DNA from: Chloroflexota bacterium
GTDB taxonomy: Bacteria > Chloroflexota > Limnocylindria > Limnocylindrales > CSP1-4
DNA length: 47,666 bases
Direction of reading: 5' to 3'
Assembly (NCBI GenBank): GCA_017881915.1
Contig: JADGQK010000014.1
Coordinates: forward strand, 1-47,666
Part shown: piece by piece, positions 8,337-14,877 of the stretch
Layout of the letters: every line of letters starts with the position of its first letter
How positions within the stretch are numbered: the stretch's first letter is position 1
Made by a program: the position numbers and the translations under genes
The notes under the pieces: generated by a model
Database searches by the model: none
Seen by the model: only the letters and a program-made list of their open reading frames with translations
What the model was told of the DNA's origin: nothing

Positions 8337-9343
8337 CGGAGGTTGCCGGCCATCCGCTCGGCCCGGGCCGCGAGGGCGTCGGCTTCGGCAGCGGTTGCCG
8401 GCCACATCGGCTTGAAGCTGTACCACTGGTCGGGCGCGGCACCGATCGTTCGCTCGAGGGCCGCGGCCATCGCCTGCGAAGCTCGCTGCAGATCGGCCGG
8501 GTCACTCGATGGGACCTCGATCGGCTGGTCCACCTCGACCAGGAAGTGGTCGTTGGCCTGGCGCCGGATCGCGATCGGCAGGATGGTCGCGCCGGTCTTC
8601 GCAGCCAGTGCGGCGGGCCCGGCCGGGAGGGTCGTCCAGGCCCCGAACAGGCGGACCGGAATGCCGTCCTCGCGGTAGCCCCAGTCGACGAGCAGGGCGA
8701 GCAGCTCGTGGCGGCGGAGGACGCCATAGACCTCGCGCAGGTTGCGCCATGGGATCACGTGAACGCCCCACGACTCGCGCTGGCGGCGGAGGATCTCGAA
8801 CAGCTCGGGAAACGACGAATCGTCGGCGACCACCGAGATCGGCCAGCCACGCTCGGCAACGCCGGCCGCCACGACCTCGTTGTTGCCGACGTGGCAGATC
8901 ACCAGGACGACGCCCTTCGAGGCTCGCCAGTAGCGCTCCAGGTCGTCCAACCCTCCGCCATCGACGAGGGTCGCGGCCGCCGACCGGCTGAGCCGGGGCA
9001 GGCGCATCAGCTCGACGAGGTAGCGGGCATAGGTGGCGTAGGCACGCAGGGCCAGGCGGCGGACCGCCGGGCTGCCCGGCGGCTGGCCGATCACGTACCC
9101 GAAGTTGGCGTTGGACCAGCGCCGCTTCGTCGGCCAGAGCAGGTACGACGCCCGGGTGAACCAGCCGATGACCGTCCACGCCGGGCGGGCGGGCACACGG
9201 CCCAGGAGCCACGAACCGCCCCGATAGAGCAGGACGCTCGTTCGCTCCACGACCCGGGCGCCCTCGGTCGCCCGGCGGTGGGGTGCCTCAAGGCGGTCGG
9301 TCCCCGGCTCACTGCCGGGTCGCGACCGCCCGCTTTCGGTCAT
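8333..9343 (-). CDS. LpxL/PatA-like membrane acyltransferase (first copy)
   Basis: 336 residues, same family as its downstream neighbour but clearly diverged from it. The catalytic motif is His151-VGNN-Glu156 after a hydrophobic strand (GVVLVICHVGNNE). A family-typical substrate block follows, and the C-terminus is GAAPDQWYSFKPMWP. An N-terminal hydrophobic and basic segment (about 35-75) suits membrane association. It starts seven bases after the stop of the inositol-phosphate synthase gene, and its stop overlaps the next acyltransferase by four bases. Two tandem acyltransferases could place two acyl chains at different positions on the same inositol-mannoside lipid, as in tri- and tetra-acylated PIMs; which enzyme acts where cannot be read from sequence. 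Confidence 0.88.
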   Translation of the reverse strand: MTESGRSRPGSEPGTDRLEAPHRRATEGARVVERTSVLLYRGGSWLLGRVPARPAWTVIGWFTRASYLLWPTKRRWSNANFGYVIGQPPGSPAVRRLALRAYATYARYLVELMRLPRLSRSAAATLVDGGGLDDLERYWRASKGVVLVICHVGNNEVVAAGVAERGWPISVVADDSSFPELFEILRRQRESWGVHVIPWRNLREVYGVLRRHELLALLVDWGYREDGIPVRLFGAWTTLPAGPAALAAKTGATILPIAIRRQANDHFLVEVDQPIEVPSSDPADLQRASQAMAAALERTIGAAPDQWYSFKPMWPATAAEADALAARAERMAGNLR

Positions 9344-9350
9344 CGAAGCC

Positions 9351-10625
9351 CTAGCTGGCCGATGCGGCGACCTTCGCCTTCGATCCAGCCAGCCGGCGGT
9401 AGGTCTTCTTGACCGGCGCCTCGGTGCCCACCAGGGTCTCGTTGTCCTCGCCCCGGATGAACGCCTCGACCCGATTGAACGCGATGTCGTCGTGGATCTG
9501 CATCGGCGGGCTCTTCATGAAGTAGCTCGACGGCGCCACGAGGGTGCCCTTCAAGCCGCGATCCAGGCCCAGCTTCAGGCAGCGGATCGCGTCGGAGATC
9601 ACACCCGCGCTGTTGGGACTGTCCCAGACCTCGAGCTTGACCTCGGCATTGAGGGGCACATCGCCGAAGGTCGTGCCCTCCATCCGGATGTAGCACCACT
9701 TGCGGTCGAGCAGCCAGGGTACGTGGTCGCTCGGCCCGACATGGATGTCGTCCGGGTCGAGCTCGTAGTCGAGCATCGAGGTGACGGCATTCGTCTTGCT
9801 GATCTTCTTGCTCTCGAGGCGCTCCCGCTCGAGCATGTTCAGGAAGTCGGTGTTGCCACCGAAGTTGAGCTGGTAGGTCCGGTCGAGGCGCACGCCGCGA
9901 TCCATGAACAGGCGGGTCAGAACCCGGTGGGTGATCGTCGCCCCGACCTGGCTCTTGATGTCATCGCCGATGACCGGCAGGCCTTCCTCGGCGAAGCGAC
10001 GCTGCCAGTAGGGCTCGCGGCCGATGAACACCGGGATCGCATTGACGAAGCCGACGCCGGCCTTGAGGGCCTGCTCGACGTACCACTTGGTCGCCTCTTC
10101 GGAGCCGACCGGCAGGTACGACACGACGACGTCGACCTGGCGCTCCTTGAGGATCCCGACGACGTCGGCCGTCGGCCCGGGCGCCTTCTCGATGATCTGG
10201 CTGAGGTACTTGCCCAGGCCGTCGTGGGTCATCCCGCGCTCGACCTTGACCCCGATGTGGGGGACCTGCTTGAAGACGTAGGTGTTGTTGGGCTTGGTGT
10301 AGATCGCCTCGGACAGGTCCTTGCCGACCTTGTTCTTATCGATGTCGAAGGCCGCTACGAATTCGATGTCGCGGATGTGATAGCCGCCCAGGTCGACGTG
10401 CATCAGGCCCGGGACGAAGTCGTCCTTCTTGGCGTTCTCGTAGTAGTAGCGGCCCTGGACCAGGCTGCTGGCGCAGTTGCCCACGCCCACGATCGCCACC
10501 CGGATCTTGCCGTCGTTGCGGCCATAGCCCGCCCGCGTCTTGAGCGGCCCGCTTGAGGCGGCCGCGGTGTTTGACGCCGACTTGCCGTTGGTCCCGGTGT
10601 GTCCGTTGCTGTCGTTCTTCGGCAC
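9351..10625 (-). CDS. ino1: myo-Inositol-1-phosphate synthase (actinobacterial type)
   Basis: 424 residues. It converts glucose 6-phosphate to 1D-myo-inositol 3-phosphate with NAD. The Rossmann motif [16 protein letters not shown], the central [15 protein letters not shown] block and the C-terminal [17 protein letters not shown] and [13 protein letters not shown] segments are characteristic of the short bacterial Ino1 form. The start is GTG at 10625: an AGGAG-type ribosome site lies six to eight bases upstream, and the longer open frame before it is only antisense or out-of-frame sequence of the neighbouring gene. The first 40 residues are Asn/Ser/Thr/Gly-rich and extra to the family core. 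It lies 11 bases after the phosphatidyltransferase gene, supplying the head group that enzyme needs. Confidence 0.96.
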   Translation of the reverse strand: MPKNDSNGHTGTNGKSASNTAAASSGPLKTRAGYGRNDGKIRVAIVGVGNCASSLVQGRYYYENAKKDDFVPGLMHVDLGGYHIRDIEFVAAFDIDKNKVGKDLSEAIYTKPNNTYVFKQVPHIGVKVERGMTHDGLGKYLSQIIEKAPGPTADVVGILKERQVDVVVSYLPVGSEEATKWYVEQALKAGVGFVNAIPVFIGREPYWQRRFAEEGLPVIGDDIKSQVGATITHRVLTRLFMDRGVRLDRTYQLNFGGNTDFLNMLERERLESKKISKTNAVTSMLDYELDPDDIHVGPSDHVPWLLDRKWCYIRMEGTTFGDVPLNAEVKLEVWDSPNSAGVISDAIRCLKLGLDRGLKGTLVAPSSYFMKSPPMQIHDDIAFNRVEAFIRGEDNETLVGTEAPVKKTYRRLAGSKAKVAASAS

Positions 10626-10636
10626 GTGTGACTCTC

Positions 10637-11320
10637 CTACTTGCCGTCGCTGGTGGCGGCCTGCTTCATGACATGGATGATGCGCTGGATGACGGTGATC
10701 GTGGCCAGGATGGCGATGAGCCCCAGGGCCACGCTGAGTGCCCGGGCGCCGTCGCTGGTTGCGGTTGGGGTGGCCTCGACGCCGCCGAGGAGCCCGCCGG
10801 CGAGCAGGCCCAGGCTGAGGATGACGAGACGGACCTCCCGCGGGGCCAGGCCCACTGCGGCCATTCCCCTGCCGGCACCGAAGCCGAGCCCCTCGGCCCG
10901 GGCCCGGGTATAGCTGACGAGGAACGCCTCGGACATTGCGACGGCGGCCAGCCCGGCGCCCAGGTTGAAGCCGGTGTTCAGGCAGCCGACGACGATCCCG
11001 ATGTAAACAACCGACTCGCCCCAGCGGTCGAAGACCGAGTCGAGGAAGGCCCCGACCTTCGAGGCCCGGCCGGTTGCCCGGGCGAGCGCGCCATCGAACA
11101 TGTCGAAGGCGCCGCCCAGGAAGACGACGATTCCTGCCGCCAGCCACAGCCCGGCCGCCGCGAGGGCGGCGCCGGCCACGGTGATCAGGAAGCCGAGCAG
11201 GGTCAATGCGTTGGGCGTCAGGCCGAGCCGTCCGAAGAACAGGGCGACGGGTTCACCGAGGTGGCGAGCCCTGGTCCGGAAGCCGTGGCTGGGCGCGGTG
11301 CCGGGCAGCGGGGCGGTCAT
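10637..11320 (-). CDS. CDP-alcohol phosphatidyltransferase (phosphatidylinositol-phosphate synthase candidate)
   Basis: 227 residues, several membrane helices. The complete family signature D-G-x2-A-R-x8-G-x3-D-x3-D is present as Asp76-Gly77-Ala80-Arg81-Gly90-Asp94-Asp98, with an extra Asp at 73. These enzymes condense CDP-diacylglycerol with an alcohol. Because ino1 follows directly and a PimA-like gene is in the same operon, inositol phosphate is the likely acceptor, giving phosphatidylinositol phosphate as in mycobacteria. Glycerol-3-phosphate (PgsA) remains possible. The start ATG at 11320 overlaps the ArsR stop as TGATG, implying coupled translation. The 124-codon upstream extension in this frame is a shadow of the ArsR gene and was rejected. 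Confidence 0.92.
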   Translation of the reverse strand: MTAPLPGTAPSHGFRTRARHLGEPVALFFGRLGLTPNALTLLGFLITVAGAALAAAGLWLAAGIVVFLGGAFDMFDGALARATGRASKVGAFLDSVFDRWGESVVYIGIVVGCLNTGFNLGAGLAAVAMSEAFLVSYTRARAEGLGFGAGRGMAAVGLAPREVRLVILSLGLLAGGLLGGVEATPTATSDGARALSVALGLIAILATITVIQRIIHVMKQAATSDGK

Positions 11321-11616
11321 CAGCCGGGGACCATGCCGAGGAGCTCGCGCTCGCGGACGGCGGCTTCCGAGAAGGCTTCGGGTCGGAGGCTGCAGATGGT
11401 CTCCCGGCCGATCCGCCGGGTCGTCACGATGCCGGACGCCCGGAGCTTGCCCAGGTGCCAGCTGACGAGCGGCTGGCTCAGACCGACGTGGTCGATCAGC
11501 TCGGTCACGGTCGCCGATCCGCCGGCCAGGCGCTGCACGATCCGCAGCCGGTTGACGTCGGCCAGGGCCCTGTGAAAGAGGCGGATCTGGCGCAGCTCGT
11601 CCGGTTGATCGACCAC
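11320..11616 (-). CDS. ArsR-family winged-helix repressor heading the inositol-lipid operon
   Basis: 98 residues with one winged helix-turn-helix. The recognition region reads TVTELIDHVGLSQPLVSWHLGKLRASGIV, quoted here in part from residues 36-64; TTRRIGRETICSLRPEAF follows as the wing. There is no obvious CxCxxC metal site, though a single Cys lies in the wing strand, so the inducer is unknown. Start taken as GTG at 11616. A CTG at 11658 with AGGAG seven bases upstream is an in-frame alternative that would add 14 residues. It is the first gene of the operon, with a sigma70-type promoter and a palindrome upstream, so it probably controls its own synthesis and that of the lipid genes. An ArsR regulator over phosphatidylinositol synthesis is unusual. 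Confidence 0.88.
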   Translation of the reverse strand: MVDQPDELRQIRLFHRALADVNRLRIVQRLAGGSATVTELIDHVGLSQPLVSWHLGKLRASGIVTTRRIGRETICSLRPEAFSEAAVRERELLGMVPG

Positions 11617-11698
11617 GGAGGCGATCGTCGAGCGGATTCGGGCGGGTGACGGGCTCAGCTGGGTGCTCCTGGATCTGCAGCGCCGGCTTCAACGAGCA

Positions 11699-11708
11699 TT
11701 TATATAAA
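11699..11708. promoter_or_regulatory. Candidate ArsR operator palindrome
   Basis: TTTATATAAA is a perfect 10-bp palindrome in otherwise GC-rich DNA, placed about 10 bases downstream of the -10 element and so at or just after the expected transcription start of the ArsR operon. ArsR-family repressors bind AT-rich inverted repeats overlapping the promoter. The assignment rests on position and symmetry only. Confidence 0.5.
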
Positions 11709-11717
11709 CCGTTGTTG

Positions 11718-11747
11718 ATCCTAGGCTCGTCCCCGCGTCCATGTCAA
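11718..11747 (-). promoter_or_regulatory. Sigma70-type promoter of the inositol-lipid operon
   Basis: Minus-strand -35 TTGACA (11747-11742, a perfect consensus) and -10 TAGGAT (11723-11718, four of six) are spaced by 18 bases. Transcription would begin near 11711, leaving a leader of about 50-95 bases before the ArsR start. This is the best consensus-like promoter seen in the window. Confidence 0.72.
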
Positions 11748-12362
11748 GGGTCCCTGGGCCGGTTTCTTTGCCGAATAGCGATGTCCATGCTGTTCGGCAC
11801 GGAATCGGTCCTGTTTCACCTCGTTTGAGCTCGCCCTGGTTCGGACTCACGCGTTCAATGTTCGCCGGATCCGTTGCTGCTGAGGGAGGAAACGGATCCC
11901 GTCCTCGCCGAACAGCACCCGGGCCGATAATCGGCAACTTCAGCGGCCTCGGTCCGCCGGGGAGCGGCGGCATCTTGCCAAAACCCGCCATTGGTCGTGC
12001 TTATGGTCGGTCAACACGCTCGGATCGTCGGCTGACGCCCGGAGTGGAGCCGATTCGTGCACGAGCGGCGCTCGCGATCCCGCCGAGGAGTCCGTCCGGC
12101 GGCCGGATGCCACCGTAAGCACGTCTCAGGCCGGGATATGGCAAGGCGCCGAGGGCCTGAGGCGGGGCGTACCTGCCTCAGCGGTTGTCGCGCTGCGACG
12201 AGGAGACCGCCCTCGGCGCGAAGACCTGGCTGGAGGTCGCCTGCCTCGCCTATCTGTGCGGGAGGCTCCGAGCAGAGCCGACCTGACCGTGCCCGAGCTT
12301 AGCCGGTGCGCAACTGCGTCGTTCATCGAGACGCCGAGCGACCGGTAGCGGCGATCCTGGGG
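11748..12362. other. Non-coding stretch, about 600 bases
   Basis: Apart from the inverted repeats at 11769-11917 I see no supported gene. The short open frames here (for example 11741-12118 plus, 11689-11991 minus, 12057-12302 plus) lack a ribosome site, have Arg/Pro/Gly-rich translations typical of chance frames in GC-rich DNA, and overlap one another. Base composition is slightly less GC-rich than the flanking genes. No tRNA cloverleaf was recognised. Confidence 0.6.
11769..11917. repeat. Cluster of inverted repeats in the non-coding gap
   Basis: Three copies of an 11-base arm occur: TGCCGAATAGC (11769-11779), GCTGTTCGGCA (11789-11799) and GCCGAACAGCA (11907-11917). The first two pair with one G-U and a 9-base loop; the second and third are exact reverse complements over 11 bases when taken as 11788-11798 and 11907-11917. 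Between them GGATCCGTT (11867-11875) and AACGGATCC (11891-11899) make a perfect 9-bp stem with a 15-base loop. The alternative pairings could mark a structured RNA or a REP-like element. No promoter or T-run ties it to a gene. Confidence 0.55.
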
Positions 12363-12569
12363 TCACCGACGGCGCACGAGCCGGTCGAGGAGGCTGCGCC
12401 GGCTTTGAGGTGCCACACTGCCTGTCTGCTCCCGCTCGAGCTCGGCCAGCTCATTCTTGTCCAGCGTGGCTTGGCGCTCCTCCGACTCGAGCGTCCGCAG
12501 CCGCCGCGCCTCGTCAGGATGAAGCGCCTCGATCGTGAAGCGGTCTCGGCCAGGAACAAACCCCGCCAT
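12363..12569 (-). CDS. Small hydrophilic protein of unknown function
   Basis: 68 residues; family not recognised. The support is a strong ribosome site (AAGGAG with ACATAG between AGGAG and ATG) and a coherent, charged, helix-forming composition. A short N-terminal piece (MAGFVPGRDRFTIEALHP) is followed by a heptad-like Glu/Leu/Arg helix (residues 19-48) and a basic tail ending RRSLLDRLVRRR. It has no membrane segment and no cysteine. It stands alone in a gap between the ArsR operon and the sigma factor gene, facing away from the latter. A weak promoter lies at 12607-12634. It could be a small cytosolic regulator or adaptor; nothing in the sequence fixes its role. Confidence 0.6.
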   Translation of the reverse strand: MAGFVPGRDRFTIEALHPDEARRLRTLESEERQATLDKNELAELEREQTGSVAPQSRRSLLDRLVRRR

Positions 12570-12606
12570 CTATGTCTCCTTCGCTTAGCCCACGTCGTGG
12601 ACATCC

Positions 12607-12634
12607 ATCTTGGCAGCCTGAGTCACCGGGTCAA
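12607..12634 (-). promoter_or_regulatory. Weak promoter candidate for the small minus-strand gene
   Basis: Minus-strand TTGACC (12634-12629) and CAAGAT (12612-12607) with 16-base spacing would start transcription near 12600, about 30 bases before the small gene with the strong ribosome site. The -10 matches consensus at only three positions. Confidence 0.35.
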
Positions 12635-12683
12635 GAGTCCGATGACGGTGCGCCGATGAGTCCCCACTCGGCGGACACCGGGT

Positions 12684-12714
12684 CGGATCGATCCGCGTGC
12701 CGATCCCAATCGGC
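12684..12714. repeat. Palindrome plus short hairpin
   Basis: CGGATCGATCCG (12684-12695) is a perfect 12-bp palindrome. It is followed by GCCGAT-CCCA-ATCGGC (12699-12714), a 6-bp stem with a 4-base loop. Both lie between the divergent small gene and the sigma factor gene, upstream of the sigma promoter candidate, and could be a regulator site or a weak transcription block. Confidence 0.45.
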
Positions 12715-12788
12715 TACAGGCTCTCAGTCTACGGACCGGTCGGGCGGTGCGGCGGCGCAACGAAGCGATGCGTGACGACGATCTGAGC

Positions 12789-12813
12789 GAACCTTCTGAC
12801 GGGCCGGTTCGTC
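12789..12813 (+). promoter_or_regulatory. Candidate ECF-type autoregulated promoter
   Basis: AAC (12790-12792, within GAACCT) and CGTC (12810-12813) are separated by 17 bases, matching the AAC-N16/17-CGT pattern of many ECF sigma factor promoters. The start site would fall at or just before the ATG at 12824, which has no proper SD sequence, so the message is probably leaderless. This suggests that the sigma factor transcribes its own gene. Confidence 0.55.
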
Positions 12814-12823
12814 TGTACGGGGG

Positions 12824-13396
12824 ATGAAAGCAATCAGCGAGGGCGCGGTGGAATCCAGTCGAGGCCCGGCGCGATCGGCGCGTGGCGGCGAGACGGCCGA
12901 GGCGCGCTTCCGGGCGCTCGCGATCGGCGAGCTGGATCGCGCCTATCGACTCGCCGGCCTGCTGCTGGGTGACGCGAACGAAGCCGAGGACGCAACCCAG
13001 GAGGCACTCCTGCGGGCGTGGAGCGCGCTGAGCTCCCTGCGCGACCCGGCCGGCTTCCAGGGCTGGTTCGACCGGATCCTGGTCAACGTCTGCCGCGACC
13101 GGATGCGCCGGCGCGGGCGAATTCGGTTCATCGACCTCGAGGGCTCGCCCGAGCCGCGCGCAACCGGCGACCCGTTTGGCGCCTTCATCGAACGCGACGC
13201 GATCCTCGGCGCGATGAAGGGGATGCGCGACGAATGCCGGCAGGTGGTGGTCCTGCACTACTGGGCTGACCTGCCCCTGAACGAAATCGGGGCTCGCCTG
13301 GGGCTGGCCCTTGGCACCGTGAAATCCCGGCTCCACGAAGGTCGCGAACACATGCGCGCGTCGGCCGCCCGGTCGGCCGACGGGAAGCGAGGCTGA
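12824..13396 (+). CDS. ECF sigma factor (sigma-70 family)
   Basis: 190 residues with the two-domain ECF layout. Region 2 lies at about 30-95, with DATQEALLRAW for core and -10 recognition. Region 4 lies at about 130-180, a helix-turn-helix reading QVVVLHYWADLPLNEIGARL followed by ALGTVKSRLHEGREHMR. A polar N-terminal extension of about 25 residues precedes region 2. It directs RNA polymerase to a small stress or envelope regulon. The start ATG fits a leaderless transcript from the ECF-like promoter just upstream. The next gene begins one base after the stop and encodes a one-helix membrane protein with a short cytosolic N-terminus, the usual arrangement for a cognate anti-sigma factor. Confidence 0.93.
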   Translation: MKAISEGAVESSRGPARSARGGETAEARFRALAIGELDRAYRLAGLLLGDANEAEDATQEALLRAWSALSSLRDPAGFQGWFDRILVNVCRDRMRRRGRIRFIDLEGSPEPRATGDPFGAFIERDAILGAMKGMRDECRQVVVLHYWADLPLNEIGARLGLALGTVKSRLHEGREHMRASAARSADGKRG

Positions 13397-13397
13397 G

Positions 13398-14813
13398 ATG
13401 GACGACTTCGACCGCGACATCCGGAACGCCTTCCACGCTCGACAGCTGCCCGGCGCTCCAGCGCGCCTGCTCCAGACCCTCGACGCGTTGCCGGCCCGCC
13501 AGGCCCGGCCGAGCTTCGGCGGGTTCCGCCTGGTCCTGGGACTGGCCGCCACGCTGGCGGTCCTGCTGGTCGCGGTCGTTGCCCTGAGCGGCGGCTCGCG
13601 GACGCCACCGCCGGCCGGCTCGCCCGTGCCGTCGGTCCCCGCGGTGGTCGGCCCCTCGGTCGAGCCATCAGCGTCGGTCGCGCCGTCGGTCGAGCCGTCG
13701 GTGGCGCCGACCGAGACACCCGTGCCGACGCCAACACCCCGGCCGACCGCCCCGACACCGACCCCGACCCCGGCGACCAACGCAGGCCCGGCCGGCCTGA
13801 TCGATCCGGAGCACCTCTGGGCCGTCGGCGATGGGCGCCTGCTGGTCACGGCCGACGGCGGGCAGACATGGCGCGACGTCAATCCGCCGGCGCCGGCCGA
13901 ACCCGGCCAGGTCGCGCACCTGCTGGGCGTCCAGTTCATCGATGCCGAGCACGGCTGGGTGGCGTTCGCCGAGCCGTTCAAGCTCGCGACGGACCCCGGC
14001 TTTGGCCGGGTCGACGTCTGGCGAACGACCAATGGCGGCAAGACCTGGGCGAAGTCGGAGCTGCCGCCGGCAAGGATCAACAACGCCGGCGACACGCTCG
14101 GGCCGCTGGTCTTCGACTTCCTCGACTCGAGCCATGGGTTCGCCTTCATCTCGGGCAACTTCGCCCACGGGCTGAACGACAGCGACCTGTACTGGACGGC
14201 CGATGGCGGTCGCACCTGGTCGGCCGATCGCCCGACCGGGACCGGCGGCGCAGGAATCGAGGGCCCGGCCATTGCCTTCGCCACGGCCAAGGACGGAGTG
14301 GCGGTCGGGCGTCCTGTGGGCTCCGGGGTCTCGGTGACCCACGACGGAGGGATGACCTGGAAGGCTGCCATCCTGGCGGCGCCGGCCGGGATGTCCGGGG
14401 CCGTGCGCTTCTTCGGGCAGCCGGTCTTCTTCGACTCGCACGTCGGGCTCGTGGCCGTCCAATTCGAGGGTGACGCAAGCAGCGTGACCCGGATCTACCG
14501 GACGACCGACGCCGGCTCGACCTGGACGTTCCTCTCGCAGGTGCCGGGCACAGACACGTTGTACGTTTCGATCGTCGACCAGCAGGCCTGGATCGCGACT
14601 GATGGCTCGGGTGTCGTCCACACGACGAACGGGGGCGCAGGCTGGACCCACGTGACGACGCAGGCTCCGAGCGGGGGCCTGCAGGCCGGACTCCTGGCGG
14701 CCCAGTTCATCGACCTGGACCACGGCTGGGCGGGGTGGATGGAGCCGCAGGGTAACGCCCACGTCCTGGTCACGTCGGACGGTGGGGTCACCTGGCACGT
14801 CCTGACGCCCTGA
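13398..14813 (+). CDS. Membrane-anchored Ycf48/BNR-type propeller; candidate anti-sigma/sensor
   Basis: 471 residues. A 40-residue cytosolic N-terminus (MDDFDRDIRNAFHARQLPGA onwards) is followed by one membrane helix (about 45-64). A Pro/Ser/Thr/Val-rich extracellular spacer (68-125) comes next, then a beta-propeller made of repeats ending in (S/T)xDGGxTW, for example TADGGQTW, TNGGKTW, TADGGRTW, THDGGMTW, TTDAGSTW and TSDGGVTW. Such BNR/Ycf48-like domains bind proteins or glycans. Co-transcription with the ECF gene (one-base gap) and the domain order fit a sensor whose cytosolic tip holds the sigma factor until an external ligand binds the propeller; that role is inference. The N-terminus lacks the zinc-binding HxxxCxxC of ZAS-type anti-sigmas. 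Confidence 0.85.
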   Translation: MDDFDRDIRNAFHARQLPGAPARLLQTLDALPARQARPSFGGFRLVLGLAATLAVLLVAVVALSGGSRTPPPAGSPVPSVPAVVGPSVEPSASVAPSVEPSVAPTETPVPTPTPRPTAPTPTPTPATNAGPAGLIDPEHLWAVGDGRLLVTADGGQTWRDVNPPAPAEPGQVAHLLGVQFIDAEHGWVAFAEPFKLATDPGFGRVDVWRTTNGGKTWAKSELPPARINNAGDTLGPLVFDFLDSSHGFAFISGNFAHGLNDSDLYWTADGGRTWSADRPTGTGGAGIEGPAIAFATAKDGVAVGRPVGSGVSVTHDGGMTWKAAILAAPAGMSGAVRFFGQPVFFDSHVGLVAVQFEGDASSVTRIYRTTDAGSTWTFLSQVPGTDTLYVSIVDQQAWIATDGSGVVHTTNGGAGWTHVTTQAPSGGLQAGLLAAQFIDLDHGWAGWMEPQGNAHVLVTSDGGVTWHVLTP

Positions 14814-14865
14814 CCTGGGCCAGCGCCATCGAGTCCGGCAGGCCTGAGGTAGCGATCCGGCCGTC

Positions 14866-14871
14866 TACACT
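14866..14871 (+). promoter_or_regulatory. -10 element of a leaderless promoter
   Basis: TACACT ends six bases before the MFS start ATG at 14878, so transcription would start at the first codon. No clear -35 or ribosome site is present. The same TACACT-N6-ATG arrangement occurs on the minus strand at 36370-36356. Confidence 0.5.
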
Positions 14872-14877
14872 CCGGCG

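Noticed and set aside
10626-11147. 174-codon N-terminal extension of ino1
   Set aside because: It overlaps the phosphatidyltransferase gene in another frame and is not protein-like; GTG at 10625 has a proper ribosome site.
11741-12118. 125-codon plus-strand frame in the non-coding gap
   Set aside because: No ribosome site or promoter, composition typical of chance frames, and its sequence contains the inverted repeats.
12623-14371. 582-codon open frame on the minus strand
   Set aside because: Antisense to the sigma factor and propeller genes, both supported by motifs.
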